NCBI GenBank assembly: GCA_000799755.1
Contig: JUHI01000033.1
Location: forward strand, 1 to 38,878
Direction of reading: 5' to 3'
Origin: Martinezella tropici
GTDB taxonomy: Bacteria > Pseudomonadota > Alphaproteobacteria > Rhizobiales > Rhizobiaceae
Length of the DNA: 38,878 nucleotides
Shown one piece after another: positions 16,029 through 23,134 of this stretch (position 1 is the first letter of the stretch; every line of letters starts with the position of its first letter). The notes under the pieces were generated by a model, which made no database searches, had not been told where the DNA came from, and saw nothing but the letters and a program-made list of their open reading frames with translations. The position numbers were made by a program, and so were the translations under genes.

Positions 16029-16646
16029 TTACGCGGCGCGTTCGAGCACGGCGCGAACCTGCGCTTCCGTGGCGGCAATGGCTGCGTTGGCGACATCCGG
16101 TCCCAAGACGGTGCCTTCGACGCGCACGAGCTCGACATCGGTCAGCCCGATGAAGCCGAGCAGATGGCGCAGATATCCTGTCTGGAAGTCAAACGAGGCA
16201 TACTTTCCTTCCGAGAACACGCCGCCGGTTGCCGTCACGAGATAGACCTTCTTGTTGGGCACCAGCCCAATTGGACCGGTCTCGCCATAGCCGAAAGTCA
16301 CGCCCGGCCAGATGATATGATCGAACCACGCCTTGAGCAAAGAGGACGGGCCGAAGTTGATCATGCTGGAGCCGAGGATGATGATATCGGCGGCTCGGAT
16401 TTCGCCAACCAGCGTTTCGGCAAGCTTGACGGCTTCCGCCTGTTCCGCGGTGCGAGCCTCCGGCGAAGCAATACGGCCATTGATGTAGGCCGGCGTGATA
16501 TGCGGCAGTGGCTCGGTAGCCAGATCGCGGACGGTGATCGTACCGCCGGAGCGGGCCTTGAGCCCTTCGGCAATCTCGGTTGCAAAACGCGTAGATAAGC
16601 CCTCAGCGCCGCGCGGGCTTGAGGTGACGAGTAGAGTGTTGGTCAT
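16029..16646 (-). CDS. azoR: FMN-dependent NADH-azoreductase
   Basis: A 205-residue flavodoxin-like protein. I place the start at the ATG at 16646 because AAGGAA lies just upstream and the protein then begins MTNTLLVTSSPRG, the canonical start of AzoR. The FMN phosphate loop is SSPRGAEGLST (residues 9-19), and the isoalloxazine-binding loop is SSMINFGPSSLLKAWFD near residue 95-110. A conserved TATGGVFSEG follows. The enzyme reduces azo dyes and quinones with two electrons per cycle, protecting against thiol stress. It is divergent from an HxlR-type regulator with a dyad between them, so I infer induction by quinones or electrophiles. Confidence 0.93.
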   Translation of the reverse strand: MTNTLLVTSSPRGAEGLSTRFATEIAEGLKARSGGTITVRDLATEPLPHITPAYINGRIASPEARTAEQAEAVKLAETLVGEIRAADIIILGSSMINFGPSSLLKAWFDHIIWPGVTFGYGETGPIGLVPNKKVYLVTATGGVFSEGKYASFDFQTGYLRHLLGFIGLTDVELVRVEGTVLGPDVANAAIAATEAQVRAVLERAA

Positions 16647-16679
16647 GATTGTTCCTTGCAGGGTTTCGTGGTAATTAAT

Positions 16680-16704
16680 AGTTACTGACACTATTATGGT
16701 AACT
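16680..16704. promoter_or_regulatory. Candidate HxlR operator between azoR and the regulator
   Basis: AGTTAC at 16680-16685 and GTAACT at 16699-16704 form a perfect 6-bp dyad with 13 bases between, sitting midway between the two divergent start codons. DUF24/HxlR dimers bind AT-rich dyads of this type with TAGTTAC- or TACTAT-like half sites. It is the obvious site for control of both genes. Confidence 0.6.
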
Positions 16705-16732
16705 GGGAAAATTCCCGCAAGAAGGCACATTC

Positions 16733-17110
16733 ATGGCACTCAGTCACACTGATTTTCCTACCCCCGGCGATGGTTACGACTGCCGGATGGTCCGGGAAAT
16801 CCTTGATCTGGTCGGCGACAAGTGGAGCTTGTACATCATTGCCACGCTCAAGGATGGTCCTGTCCGTTTCAATGAGTTGCGTCGCCGTATTGACGGCATC
16901 TCGCAAAGGATGCTGACGCTGACGTTGCGCGGACTGGAGCGCGACGGGCTGGTGAAGAGATCGCTATTTCCTACCATCCCGCCTCGCGTCGACTACGAAC
17001 TGACCGATGTCGGACGGACGTTGCTTGCGCCGGTGATGGCGCTCGTCACCTGGGCCGACACCAATCAGGATATCATTCAGGACGCTCGAGTGCGCTACGA
17101 CGCCGGCTGA
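16733..17110 (+). CDS. HxlR/DUF24-family redox-sensing regulator
   Basis: A 125-residue winged helix-turn-helix protein. Residues 17-40 (CRMVREILDLVGDKWSLYII) are the family's defining N-terminal block, followed by RFNELRRRIDGISQRMLTLT (recognition helix) and GLVKRSLFPTIPPRVDYELT (wing). It has a single cysteine at position 17, the conserved redox-active cysteine of YodB, CatR and QorR types, while most other residues near it are standard. It is divergently transcribed from azoR with a dyad in between. I infer that oxidation or alkylation of Cys17 releases DNA and induces azoR and perhaps the downstream reductase-DoxX-DsbA genes. Confidence 0.92.
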   Translation: MALSHTDFPTPGDGYDCRMVREILDLVGDKWSLYIIATLKDGPVRFNELRRRIDGISQRMLTLTLRGLERDGLVKRSLFPTIPPRVDYELTDVGRTLLAPVMALVTWADTNQDIIQDARVRYDAG

Positions 17111-17328
17111 CAGATCTTAACGATTGCGCGGATGGGGGAGAGTTCTTCTTAGCGGGCGTCTTTTAGCCGAGATGTAGCGGAGAAATCCGCGATTGATCCG
17201 CCGAAGGCCAACATTGCGGGCTTCGCCAAAGTCTGGCCATTCCGGGATCTAACGGAAACCCTGTCCAACTTTTGCGAAGCACGCAGTTAAGATTGCCGCC
17301 ATCATCAGACGCGCACTACGAACCCGGT

Positions 17329-17420
17329 TGTGAATCGGCGCAATGATTAGGGGCAAATCGGCGTCATAAGCTATTGATATTTCAAACATGGGCGGGGCCA
17401 TTCGGCAACGCCGATTCACA
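17329..17420 (+). repeat. 92-bp MITE-like repeat, copy 2
   Basis: This copy has perfect 12-bp terminal inverted repeats (TGTGAATCGGCG and CGCCGATTCACA), so it best preserves the ancestral ends. Same length and orientation as copies 1 and 3. It lies in the convergent spacer between the HxlR-type gene and the ROK gene, ending 37 bases before the ROK stop. A short dyad, CGCGGT-TG-ACCGCG, follows directly at 17421-17434 and may act in ending ROK transcription. Confidence 0.87.
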
Positions 17421-17457
17421 CGCGGTTGACCGCGTTGTTGTGGGAGGGCCTGCCTAC

Positions 17458-18603
17458 TTATTGGACATCCAGATCAAAGACATGCTGCGTCGCCAGAGCG
17501 GCAGCGCCACGCGCCCATGAACCCGGCACCCAATCCGGAAGCAATTCAGGCGTGTTCAGAAAAATATGTTGTGCCATGGAGCGCCGGATGGGCTCAAGAA
17601 TGACATCGCCAAACTGCATGGCTTCGCCGCCAGCAATGAGCACTTCCGGATCGAACAAATTGACCAGATCCGCCAGATGGCGCCCGATCAGTTCGCCGGC
17701 TTGGCCCATAATTTCTACAGCGTCCCCATCGTGGCTTTCGATTGCCGCCACGAACTCATCGCGCGTCGCCGCTCTGCCGCGACGCCTGCCCCATTCTTCG
17801 ATCATTGCCGGTTCGGCGGCATGTGCCTGGAGGCAGCCTCTTCTTCCGCATTCGCAAAGCCGTCCGCCGGGAACCGTAATGACGTGACCGAGCTTTCCGG
17901 CCAGACCATGGCTTCCGTGATATATTTCTCCACCCATAACCAGCGATGATCCGACCCCGGTGCCCACCGCAATTGTTGCGAAATTGCTGTAGTTGCGGCC
18001 AGCACCGAAGAGCCGCTGCGAGACGGTGAAGGCGCTGATGTCGTCATCGATCCAGACCGGGACATGAACTCGCTCACGCAGCAATTCGGGGAACGCGAGA
18101 TTGCGCCAGCCGAAGCGCGGGCTCTGGATGCAGATACCCCTGACCGCATCCACCTCGCCGGGGATGGAAACGCCGACACCCATGACCGGCGAGCCGCTGC
18201 GGCCGGCATCAGCCAGAAGCTTCGGGATCGCCGTCGCGATGGCCTCGACCATCGTTTCCGGCAAGGTGTCCGGCACAGGCATATCGAAAGACGCGATCGG
18301 CGTCGTGGCGAGATCGGTCAGGACGCAGTCGATGCTGTCGTGGCGAAGCTTGAATCCAACTGCCAGATGGCCGTCATAGTTGATATCGACCGGCACCGGC
18401 CGGCGTCCCGTCGCGCCCGTCTGCGCCTTTCCTTCGACGACGAGCCCCTCCTCAATCAATTCCGTGACCACGAATGTCACCGCCGCCGGGCTGAGGCCCG
18501 TCACAGTGGCGATTTCGGCACGCGGCATAGCCCCGCGGTTTCGCAGCAGGTTGAGGATGAGCCGACGGTTAAGGGCTCGGGAGGTACTAGGGTTGCCGCG
18601 CAC
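17458..18603 (-). CDS. ROK-family transcriptional regulator (NagC/XylR type)
   Basis: A 381-residue protein with an N-terminal winged helix (residues 10-60: LNRRLILNLLRNRGAMPRAE, then ATVTGLSPAAVTFVVTELIE) fused to a ROK sugar-kinase-like domain. The zinc-binding motif is intact: H240 in KLGH and C250, C252, C257 in CECGRRGC. D187 and D188 (WIDDDISAF) occupy the position of the kinase catalytic aspartate. The full-length N-terminal HTH identifies a repressor rather than a kinase. It is divergent from the sugar ABC and galactosidase genes, so I infer repression relieved by the imported sugar or a derivative. The length is normal for the family. Confidence 0.92.
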   Translation of the reverse strand: MRGNPSTSRALNRRLILNLLRNRGAMPRAEIATVTGLSPAAVTFVVTELIEEGLVVEGKAQTGATGRRPVPVDINYDGHLAVGFKLRHDSIDCVLTDLATTPIASFDMPVPDTLPETMVEAIATAIPKLLADAGRSGSPVMGVGVSIPGEVDAVRGICIQSPRFGWRNLAFPELLRERVHVPVWIDDDISAFTVSQRLFGAGRNYSNFATIAVGTGVGSSLVMGGEIYHGSHGLAGKLGHVITVPGGRLCECGRRGCLQAHAAEPAMIEEWGRRRGRAATRDEFVAAIESHDGDAVEIMGQAGELIGRHLADLVNLFDPEVLIAGGEAMQFGDVILEPIRRSMAQHIFLNTPELLPDWVPGSWARGAAALATQHVFDLDVQ

Positions 18604-18612
18604 GGTGTTCCT

Positions 18613-18634
18613 TTAAATTTATTTTGTAAATTAA
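18613..18634. promoter_or_regulatory. Candidate ROK operator
   Basis: An AT-rich imperfect dyad, TTAAATT-N8-AAATTAA in outline, lies ten bases upstream of the ROK start. Six of the seven outer positions are complementary. NagC/Mlc/XylR-type proteins bind AT-rich dyads of about this length. It could mediate autoregulation and control of the divergent sugar operon. Confidence 0.4.
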
Positions 18635-18802
18635 CTATTGTTGCCTCTCGGAAGATACGGTATGCAATGGCACAAGGCAATGGAGGAATGTCCGCTTGCA
18701 TCGGCGCAAGCGGAAATGCTGGTTTATTGCAAAATTTCTGAAGGTTAGCGGCTGCCTACATCCGTGGGCGGGCCTGGATTTGATATGCCTCGGGAGGAAA
18801 AG

Positions 18803-20080
18803 ATGGCATCGAAGAACGAGCTTTCACTCATCAACGCAATCAGGGCGTCTCGGCGCCAGTTCATGATCGGTACGGGCGCCGCCCTGGCGGCTACGGCCCT
18901 TTATCGCCCGGCAATTGCCAATGGCGGCGAAGTGACCATCATCTCGGATATCGGCAATGCCGATCAGCGGACGGTCTTGGAGCGCATTGCGGCCGACTTT
19001 ACCAAGAGGACGGGAACGAAAGTCACCATCAACAATATGGATCACGAGGCCCACAAGACGGCCATCCGCAGCTACCTGGTCGTGGGCGCCCCGGACATCT
19101 GCTTCTGGTTCTCCGGTAACCGAATGAAGGCTTTCGTCGACCGCGGACTGTTCGACGACATTTCCGACCTCTTCGTAAAGGAGGGCTACAGCGATAAGCT
19201 GGGCGCCACCATGACGGCCGTCACCGTCAACGGCAAGCAGTATGGTCTGCCGCTTGGCGGCATTCTCTGGGGCCTCTTCTATCGCAAGGACGTTTTCGCC
19301 GGAAAGGGCTGGACGGCGCCGAAGAACTGGGACGACTTCCTGAAATTCGGCGAAGCGGCAAAGTCCGCCGGCATGACCCCGATCAGCATGGGCACGAAGG
19401 AACTGTGGCCGACCGGCGGCTGGTTCGACCACATGAACCTGCGCATCAACGGGCTCGACAAGCATCTTGCCCTAATGGAAGGCAAGATCGCCTATACTGA
19501 CGCGATGCTGAAGCCGGTCTTCGACAAATGGGAAGAACTCATCAAGGCCAATTTCTTCTCCGCAAGCGGGCCGTCCTTCGGCTGGGAGCAGGCGGGCGCC
19601 GCCCTGGCGCAGAAGAAGGCGGCGATGATGGATCTTGGCGGCTTTATCAAATCCGCCTTCCCGGCGAGCGACCACGACCAGCTCGCCTTCGCCCCCTTCC
19701 CGGAAATCACCTCCGGCGTCGAACGCTACGAGGATTTCTCGGTGAACTCGGTGCATATCCCCGCCAAGGCGAAAAACCGCCAGGGCGCGCGCGATTTCCT
19801 TGCCTACTTCTATCAGCCGGAAAATCTCGGCGCATTCCTCGAAGCCGAGGGCACCATTCCGCCGCGCAACGATTGCCCGCCGAGCAAGGATCCCATGGTC
19901 AATGTCGCCGTGGAATCGCTCAAGAGCGTGAAGGGAACATCGCAATATTATGACCGCGACACCGATCCCGACATGGCGCAGGACGGCATGAAGGGCTTCC
20001 AGGAATTCACGGTCAAGCCCGAGCGGCGCGACCAGATTCTGGCGCGGCTCGAAAAGACGCGCGCGCGCATTTTCAAATAG
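18803..20080 (+). CDS. Family 1 extracellular sugar-binding protein (ABC importer)
   Basis: A 425-residue periplasmic protein. I start it at the ATG at 18803 because GGGAGGAAA lies directly upstream; the frame is open further up but without a ribosome-binding site. SRRQFM at residues 16-21 forms a twin-arginine-like signal, with probable cleavage after AIA at about residue 39. The mature part has the SBP family 1 features: RTVLERIAADFTKRTGTKV, the GLPLGGILWGLFYRKDVFA block and GWTAPKNWDDFLKFGEA. Members bind mono- and oligosaccharides. The GH42 gene downstream points to a galactoside ligand, by inference. Confidence 0.93.
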   Translation: MASKNELSLINAIRASRRQFMIGTGAALAATALYRPAIANGGEVTIISDIGNADQRTVLERIAADFTKRTGTKVTINNMDHEAHKTAIRSYLVVGAPDICFWFSGNRMKAFVDRGLFDDISDLFVKEGYSDKLGATMTAVTVNGKQYGLPLGGILWGLFYRKDVFAGKGWTAPKNWDDFLKFGEAAKSAGMTPISMGTKELWPTGGWFDHMNLRINGLDKHLALMEGKIAYTDAMLKPVFDKWEELIKANFFSASGPSFGWEQAGAALAQKKAAMMDLGGFIKSAFPASDHDQLAFAPFPEITSGVERYEDFSVNSVHIPAKAKNRQGARDFLAYFYQPENLGAFLEAEGTIPPRNDCPPSKDPMVNVAVESLKSVKGTSQYYDRDTDPDMAQDGMKGFQEFTVKPERRDQILARLEKTRARIFK

Positions 20081-20095
20081 TCCTCCCGGACCAAG

Positions 20096-20138
20096 GCGCG
20101 GCGGGTCACGGATTTTGCGGCCCGGATTCTCGCCGCGC
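20096..20138 (+). repeat. Intercistronic GC hairpin after the sugar-binding-protein gene
   Basis: GCGCGGCG at 20096-20103 pairs with CGCCGCGC at 20131-20138 around a 27-base loop. There is no T run. It sits in the 119-bp spacer between the binding-protein gene and the first permease gene, as REP-type structures do in maltose-like operons, and probably protects the upstream message from exonucleases. Confidence 0.6.
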
Positions 20139-20199
20139 GCACCTCCAGAATGTGGGCCTCATGAGGCGCCTTGAATTATCGAACAAAGAAGTCTGAGCC

Positions 20200-21075
20200 A
20201 TGTGGAAAAAGCACAGGAACTGGCTGACGCCTGTTCTCTTCATTGTGCCGGGATGCATCCTGTTCGGGACGATCATCATCGCGTCCTCGGTGGAATCGAT
20301 CTGGATATCGTTCTTCGATTGGGACGGTGTCGGGCAGAAGACCTGGGTGGGATTGGCGAATTATTTTGAACTCTTCGCCGATCCGCAATTCTACGTCTCG
20401 CTGAAGAACAACATCATCTGGCTGGTCATGTTCATGGCGGCACCGCCGCTCGGACTGGCGCTGGCGCTGCTCGTCAACCAGCAGATCGCCGGCATGCGGA
20501 TCCTGAAGTCGCTTTTCTTCATTCCGCTCGTGCTGGCGACCGTCACGGTCGGCGTCGTTTTCGGCTGGGTCTATGATCCGAATTACGGACTTCTCGCCCT
20601 CATCTTCAGCCTCTTCGGTGCTGCGGCGCCCGCCCTGCTCGCAGACGAGCATTTCGTCACCTTCGCCGTGGTTATAGCAGCGCTCTGGCCGCAGATCGCA
20701 TTTTGCATGGTGCTCTTTCTCGCCGGCCTCAACAACCTGAGCTCCGACATCATCGGGGCAGGACGTGTCGACGGGGCGCGCGGCTGGAATATGCTCTGGC
20801 ATGTCGTCCTGCCGCAGTTGCGCCAGGTAGGTTTCATCGCCCTCGCCGTTACCGTCGTCGGTGCATTGCGATCATTCGACATGATCGCGGTAATGACATC
20901 GGGCGGTCCCTTCGGCTCGTCCGAGGTGCTCGCCTACCAGATGTACGAGCAGTCGATCTTTTCCTACCGCTTCGGCTACGGCGCTGCGATCGCCACTATC
21001 CTCTTCGCAATCATGATCGTTTTCATCACCTGGTATCTGCGCGTCATGGTGCGCATGGAACGGGAGACGCGCTGA
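20200..21075 (+). CDS. MalF/UgpA-type sugar ABC permease
   Basis: A 291-residue inner-membrane permease with about six membrane segments. The first helix starts at WLTPVLFIVPGCILFGTIII; the EAA loop is in DIIGAGRVDGARGWNMLWHV and VLPQLRQ. The FFDWDGVGQKTWVGLANYFE segment is typical of the carbohydrate uptake CUT1 class. The stop overlaps the start of the next permease (TGATG at 21073-21077), giving translational coupling. It forms the sugar channel with that protein. Confidence 0.94.
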   Translation: MWKKHRNWLTPVLFIVPGCILFGTIIIASSVESIWISFFDWDGVGQKTWVGLANYFELFADPQFYVSLKNNIIWLVMFMAAPPLGLALALLVNQQIAGMRILKSLFFIPLVLATVTVGVVFGWVYDPNYGLLALIFSLFGAAAPALLADEHFVTFAVVIAALWPQIAFCMVLFLAGLNNLSSDIIGAGRVDGARGWNMLWHVVLPQLRQVGFIALAVTVVGALRSFDMIAVMTSGGPFGSSEVLAYQMYEQSIFSYRFGYGAAIATILFAIMIVFITWYLRVMVRMERETR

Positions 21076-21926
21076 TGTATCCTCGCCCTATCCCCGAAGA
21101 AAAGCCGGCACTCCGCGGCCTTTATGCCGGTTTCGTCGGCCTCATTCTCATATTGTGGTTGCTGCCGCTCCTTGCCGTCATGCTGACGGCATCCAAGACG
21201 GCCGATGAAATCATGGCCGGCAAATACTGGACATGGCCAGAGCACTTCAATCTCATCGAGAACTTCCAGTCCATCTTCCAGCAGACGAACATGTGGGGCT
21301 ATTTCATCAACAGCCTCATCATTACCCTGCCTTCGGTGCTGCTGGTGCTCGTGTTGTCGACGCTGACCGGCTATGTGCTCGCGCGCTACAATTTTCGCGG
21401 CAATGCCCTGCTCTTCTCGCTCTTCGTCGGTGGCAACTTCCTGCCTGCGCAGATCATGATGATCCCAGTGCGCGACCTCATGGTCTCGGTTGGCCTTTAC
21501 GACACCTATTTCGCTCTAATCATTTTCCATGTCGCCTTCCAGACGGGTTTTGCGACCCTGTTCATGCGCAATTTCATCGCGGCACTGCCTGACGAATTGT
21601 TCCAGGCCGCGCGTGCGGAAGGCGCGTCCCCCTGGCAGACGATGCGCCATGTCGTCATACCGCTGATGCGGCCGGCGCTTGCAGCCCTTGCGATCCTGAT
21701 CTTCACCTTCGTCTGGAACGATTATTTCTGGGCGATCGTACTCACCCAGAGCGACGTCGTGAAGCCGGTGACGGCGGGCCTGAACAACCTCAGGGGCGAA
21801 TGGACCTCGGCCTGGAACATCGTGGCGGCGGCAACCTTGTTCGTCGCCGTTCCGCCGGTCCTGATGTTCTTCCTGATGCAGAAGCATTTCATCGCGGGCC
21901 TGACCATGGGCGCCGTCAAGGGCTGA
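21075..21926 (+). CDS. MalG/UgpE-type sugar ABC permease
   Basis: A 283-residue permease of the CUT1 class. The start is the ATG at 21075, overlapping the previous stop; a much longer upstream frame exists but is only an out-of-frame extension through the preceding gene. The characteristic LLPLLAVMLTASKTADEIM start, the NSLIITLPSVLLVLVLSTLT core and the EAA loop (DELFQAARAEGASPWQTMRH) followed by VVIPLMRPALAALAI are all present. The C-terminus has HFIAGLTMGAVKG, a MalG hallmark. It works with the preceding permease and the ATPase encoded next. Confidence 0.94.
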   Translation: MYPRPIPEEKPALRGLYAGFVGLILILWLLPLLAVMLTASKTADEIMAGKYWTWPEHFNLIENFQSIFQQTNMWGYFINSLIITLPSVLLVLVLSTLTGYVLARYNFRGNALLFSLFVGGNFLPAQIMMIPVRDLMVSVGLYDTYFALIIFHVAFQTGFATLFMRNFIAALPDELFQAARAEGASPWQTMRHVVIPLMRPALAALAILIFTFVWNDYFWAIVLTQSDVVKPVTAGLNNLRGEWTSAWNIVAAATLFVAVPPVLMFFLMQKHFIAGLTMGAVKG

Positions 21927-21965
21927 CGCGCTCAGCGCCGTTTGAGACGATTTGGAGTATTATTC

Positions 21966-23117
21966 ATGAGCCATGTACAGCTGATCGATGTCGACAAATA
22001 TTATGGCGGCTATCATGCCCTGCGTTCGGTGAACCTCTCCGTCGACAAGGGGGAGTTCATCGTCATGGTCGGCCCGTCGGGCTGCGGCAAGTCGACCACG
22101 CTGAAGACGATTGCCGGGCTCGAGACCATCTCCTCGGGTGAGATCTGGATCGACGGCCGCAATGTAACGCGCGAGGAGCCGGGTGATCGCGGCATCGCCA
22201 TGGTCTTCCAGTCCTATGCGCTTTATCCGCACATGACGGTCGCTGAGAACATGGGCTTCGGCCTGAAGATGGCCAAGCGTCCGCAAGCCGAGATCGACGC
22301 CGCCGTCAAGCGCGCCGCCGAAATCCTCAGAATTTCCGACCAACTCGACAAGCGCCCGAAGCAACTTTCTGGTGGCCAGCGCCAGCGCGTCGCCATCGGC
22401 CGTGCCATTACCCGCTCGCCGGAGGTCTTCCTCTTCGACGAACCGCTCTCCAATCTCGATGCGGCGCTGCGCACACAAATGCGCGTGGAGCTTTCGACGC
22501 TGCATCAGCAGCTCGGCTCGACGATGATCTATGTGACGCATGATCAGGTCGAGGCAATGACCATGGCAAGCCGTATCGTCGTGTTCAACAAGGGCATCAT
22601 CGAACAGGAAGGCGCGCCGCTTCGTCTCTATCACAACCCGGCAAATCAGTTCGTTGCCGGCTTTCTCGGCGCGCCACGGATCAATTTCGTTACCGCAAAG
22701 CTCGTTTCCCTTCGTGACGGCGTGGCCGAAGTCGCGCTCGAAGGTGCTGCCACGACAGTCCAGGTTCCGGTGGCCGATGTCGGTGACCTCAAAACAAAAG
22801 CGAGCCTCACCCTCGGCATCCGGCCGGAATCGCTGAAGATCGGCGCCTCCATCCCGGACGCCGCCATTTCATTCGATGGCAAAGTCCGCCTCGTCGAGCA
22901 ACTCGGCCGCGAAACCATTCTCTACGTCGACGGCGGCCCGCTTGCCACGATCGGTTCTGAAAGCGGCACGCGCAATTTCACCATTCAGCTCGGCAATGCG
23001 ACCGGGTTTTCGGCCGGCGAGCAGGTCAAACTGTCCGCCTCCACGTCCTCGCTCTACCTCTTCGGCCCCGATGGCAGAACCCTCAGCCGGCCGAAGCCCA
23101 TCATTGCCTCTCTGTAA
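21966..23117 (+). CDS. UgpC/MalK-type sugar ABC ATPase
   Basis: A 383-residue ATP-binding subunit. The start at 21966 has GGAG about ten bases upstream. Walker A is GPSGCGKST at 37-45, the Q-loop is MVFQSY, the signature LSGGQ lies at 134-138, Walker B ends in D158-E159 of VFLFDEP and the switch histidine is in YVTHDQ. Residues 240-380 form the MalK-type regulatory (TOBE) domain. It powers uptake through the two preceding permeases. Its own ATPase gene within the operon makes the importer self-sufficient. Confidence 0.94.
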   Translation: MSHVQLIDVDKYYGGYHALRSVNLSVDKGEFIVMVGPSGCGKSTTLKTIAGLETISSGEIWIDGRNVTREEPGDRGIAMVFQSYALYPHMTVAENMGFGLKMAKRPQAEIDAAVKRAAEILRISDQLDKRPKQLSGGQRQRVAIGRAITRSPEVFLFDEPLSNLDAALRTQMRVELSTLHQQLGSTMIYVTHDQVEAMTMASRIVVFNKGIIEQEGAPLRLYHNPANQFVAGFLGAPRINFVTAKLVSLRDGVAEVALEGAATTVQVPVADVGDLKTKASLTLGIRPESLKIGASIPDAAISFDGKVRLVEQLGRETILYVDGGPLATIGSESGTRNFTIQLGNATGFSAGEQVKLSASTSSLYLFGPDGRTLSRPKPIIASL

Positions 23118-23134
23118 GGAAAGCTTGTGATCTC

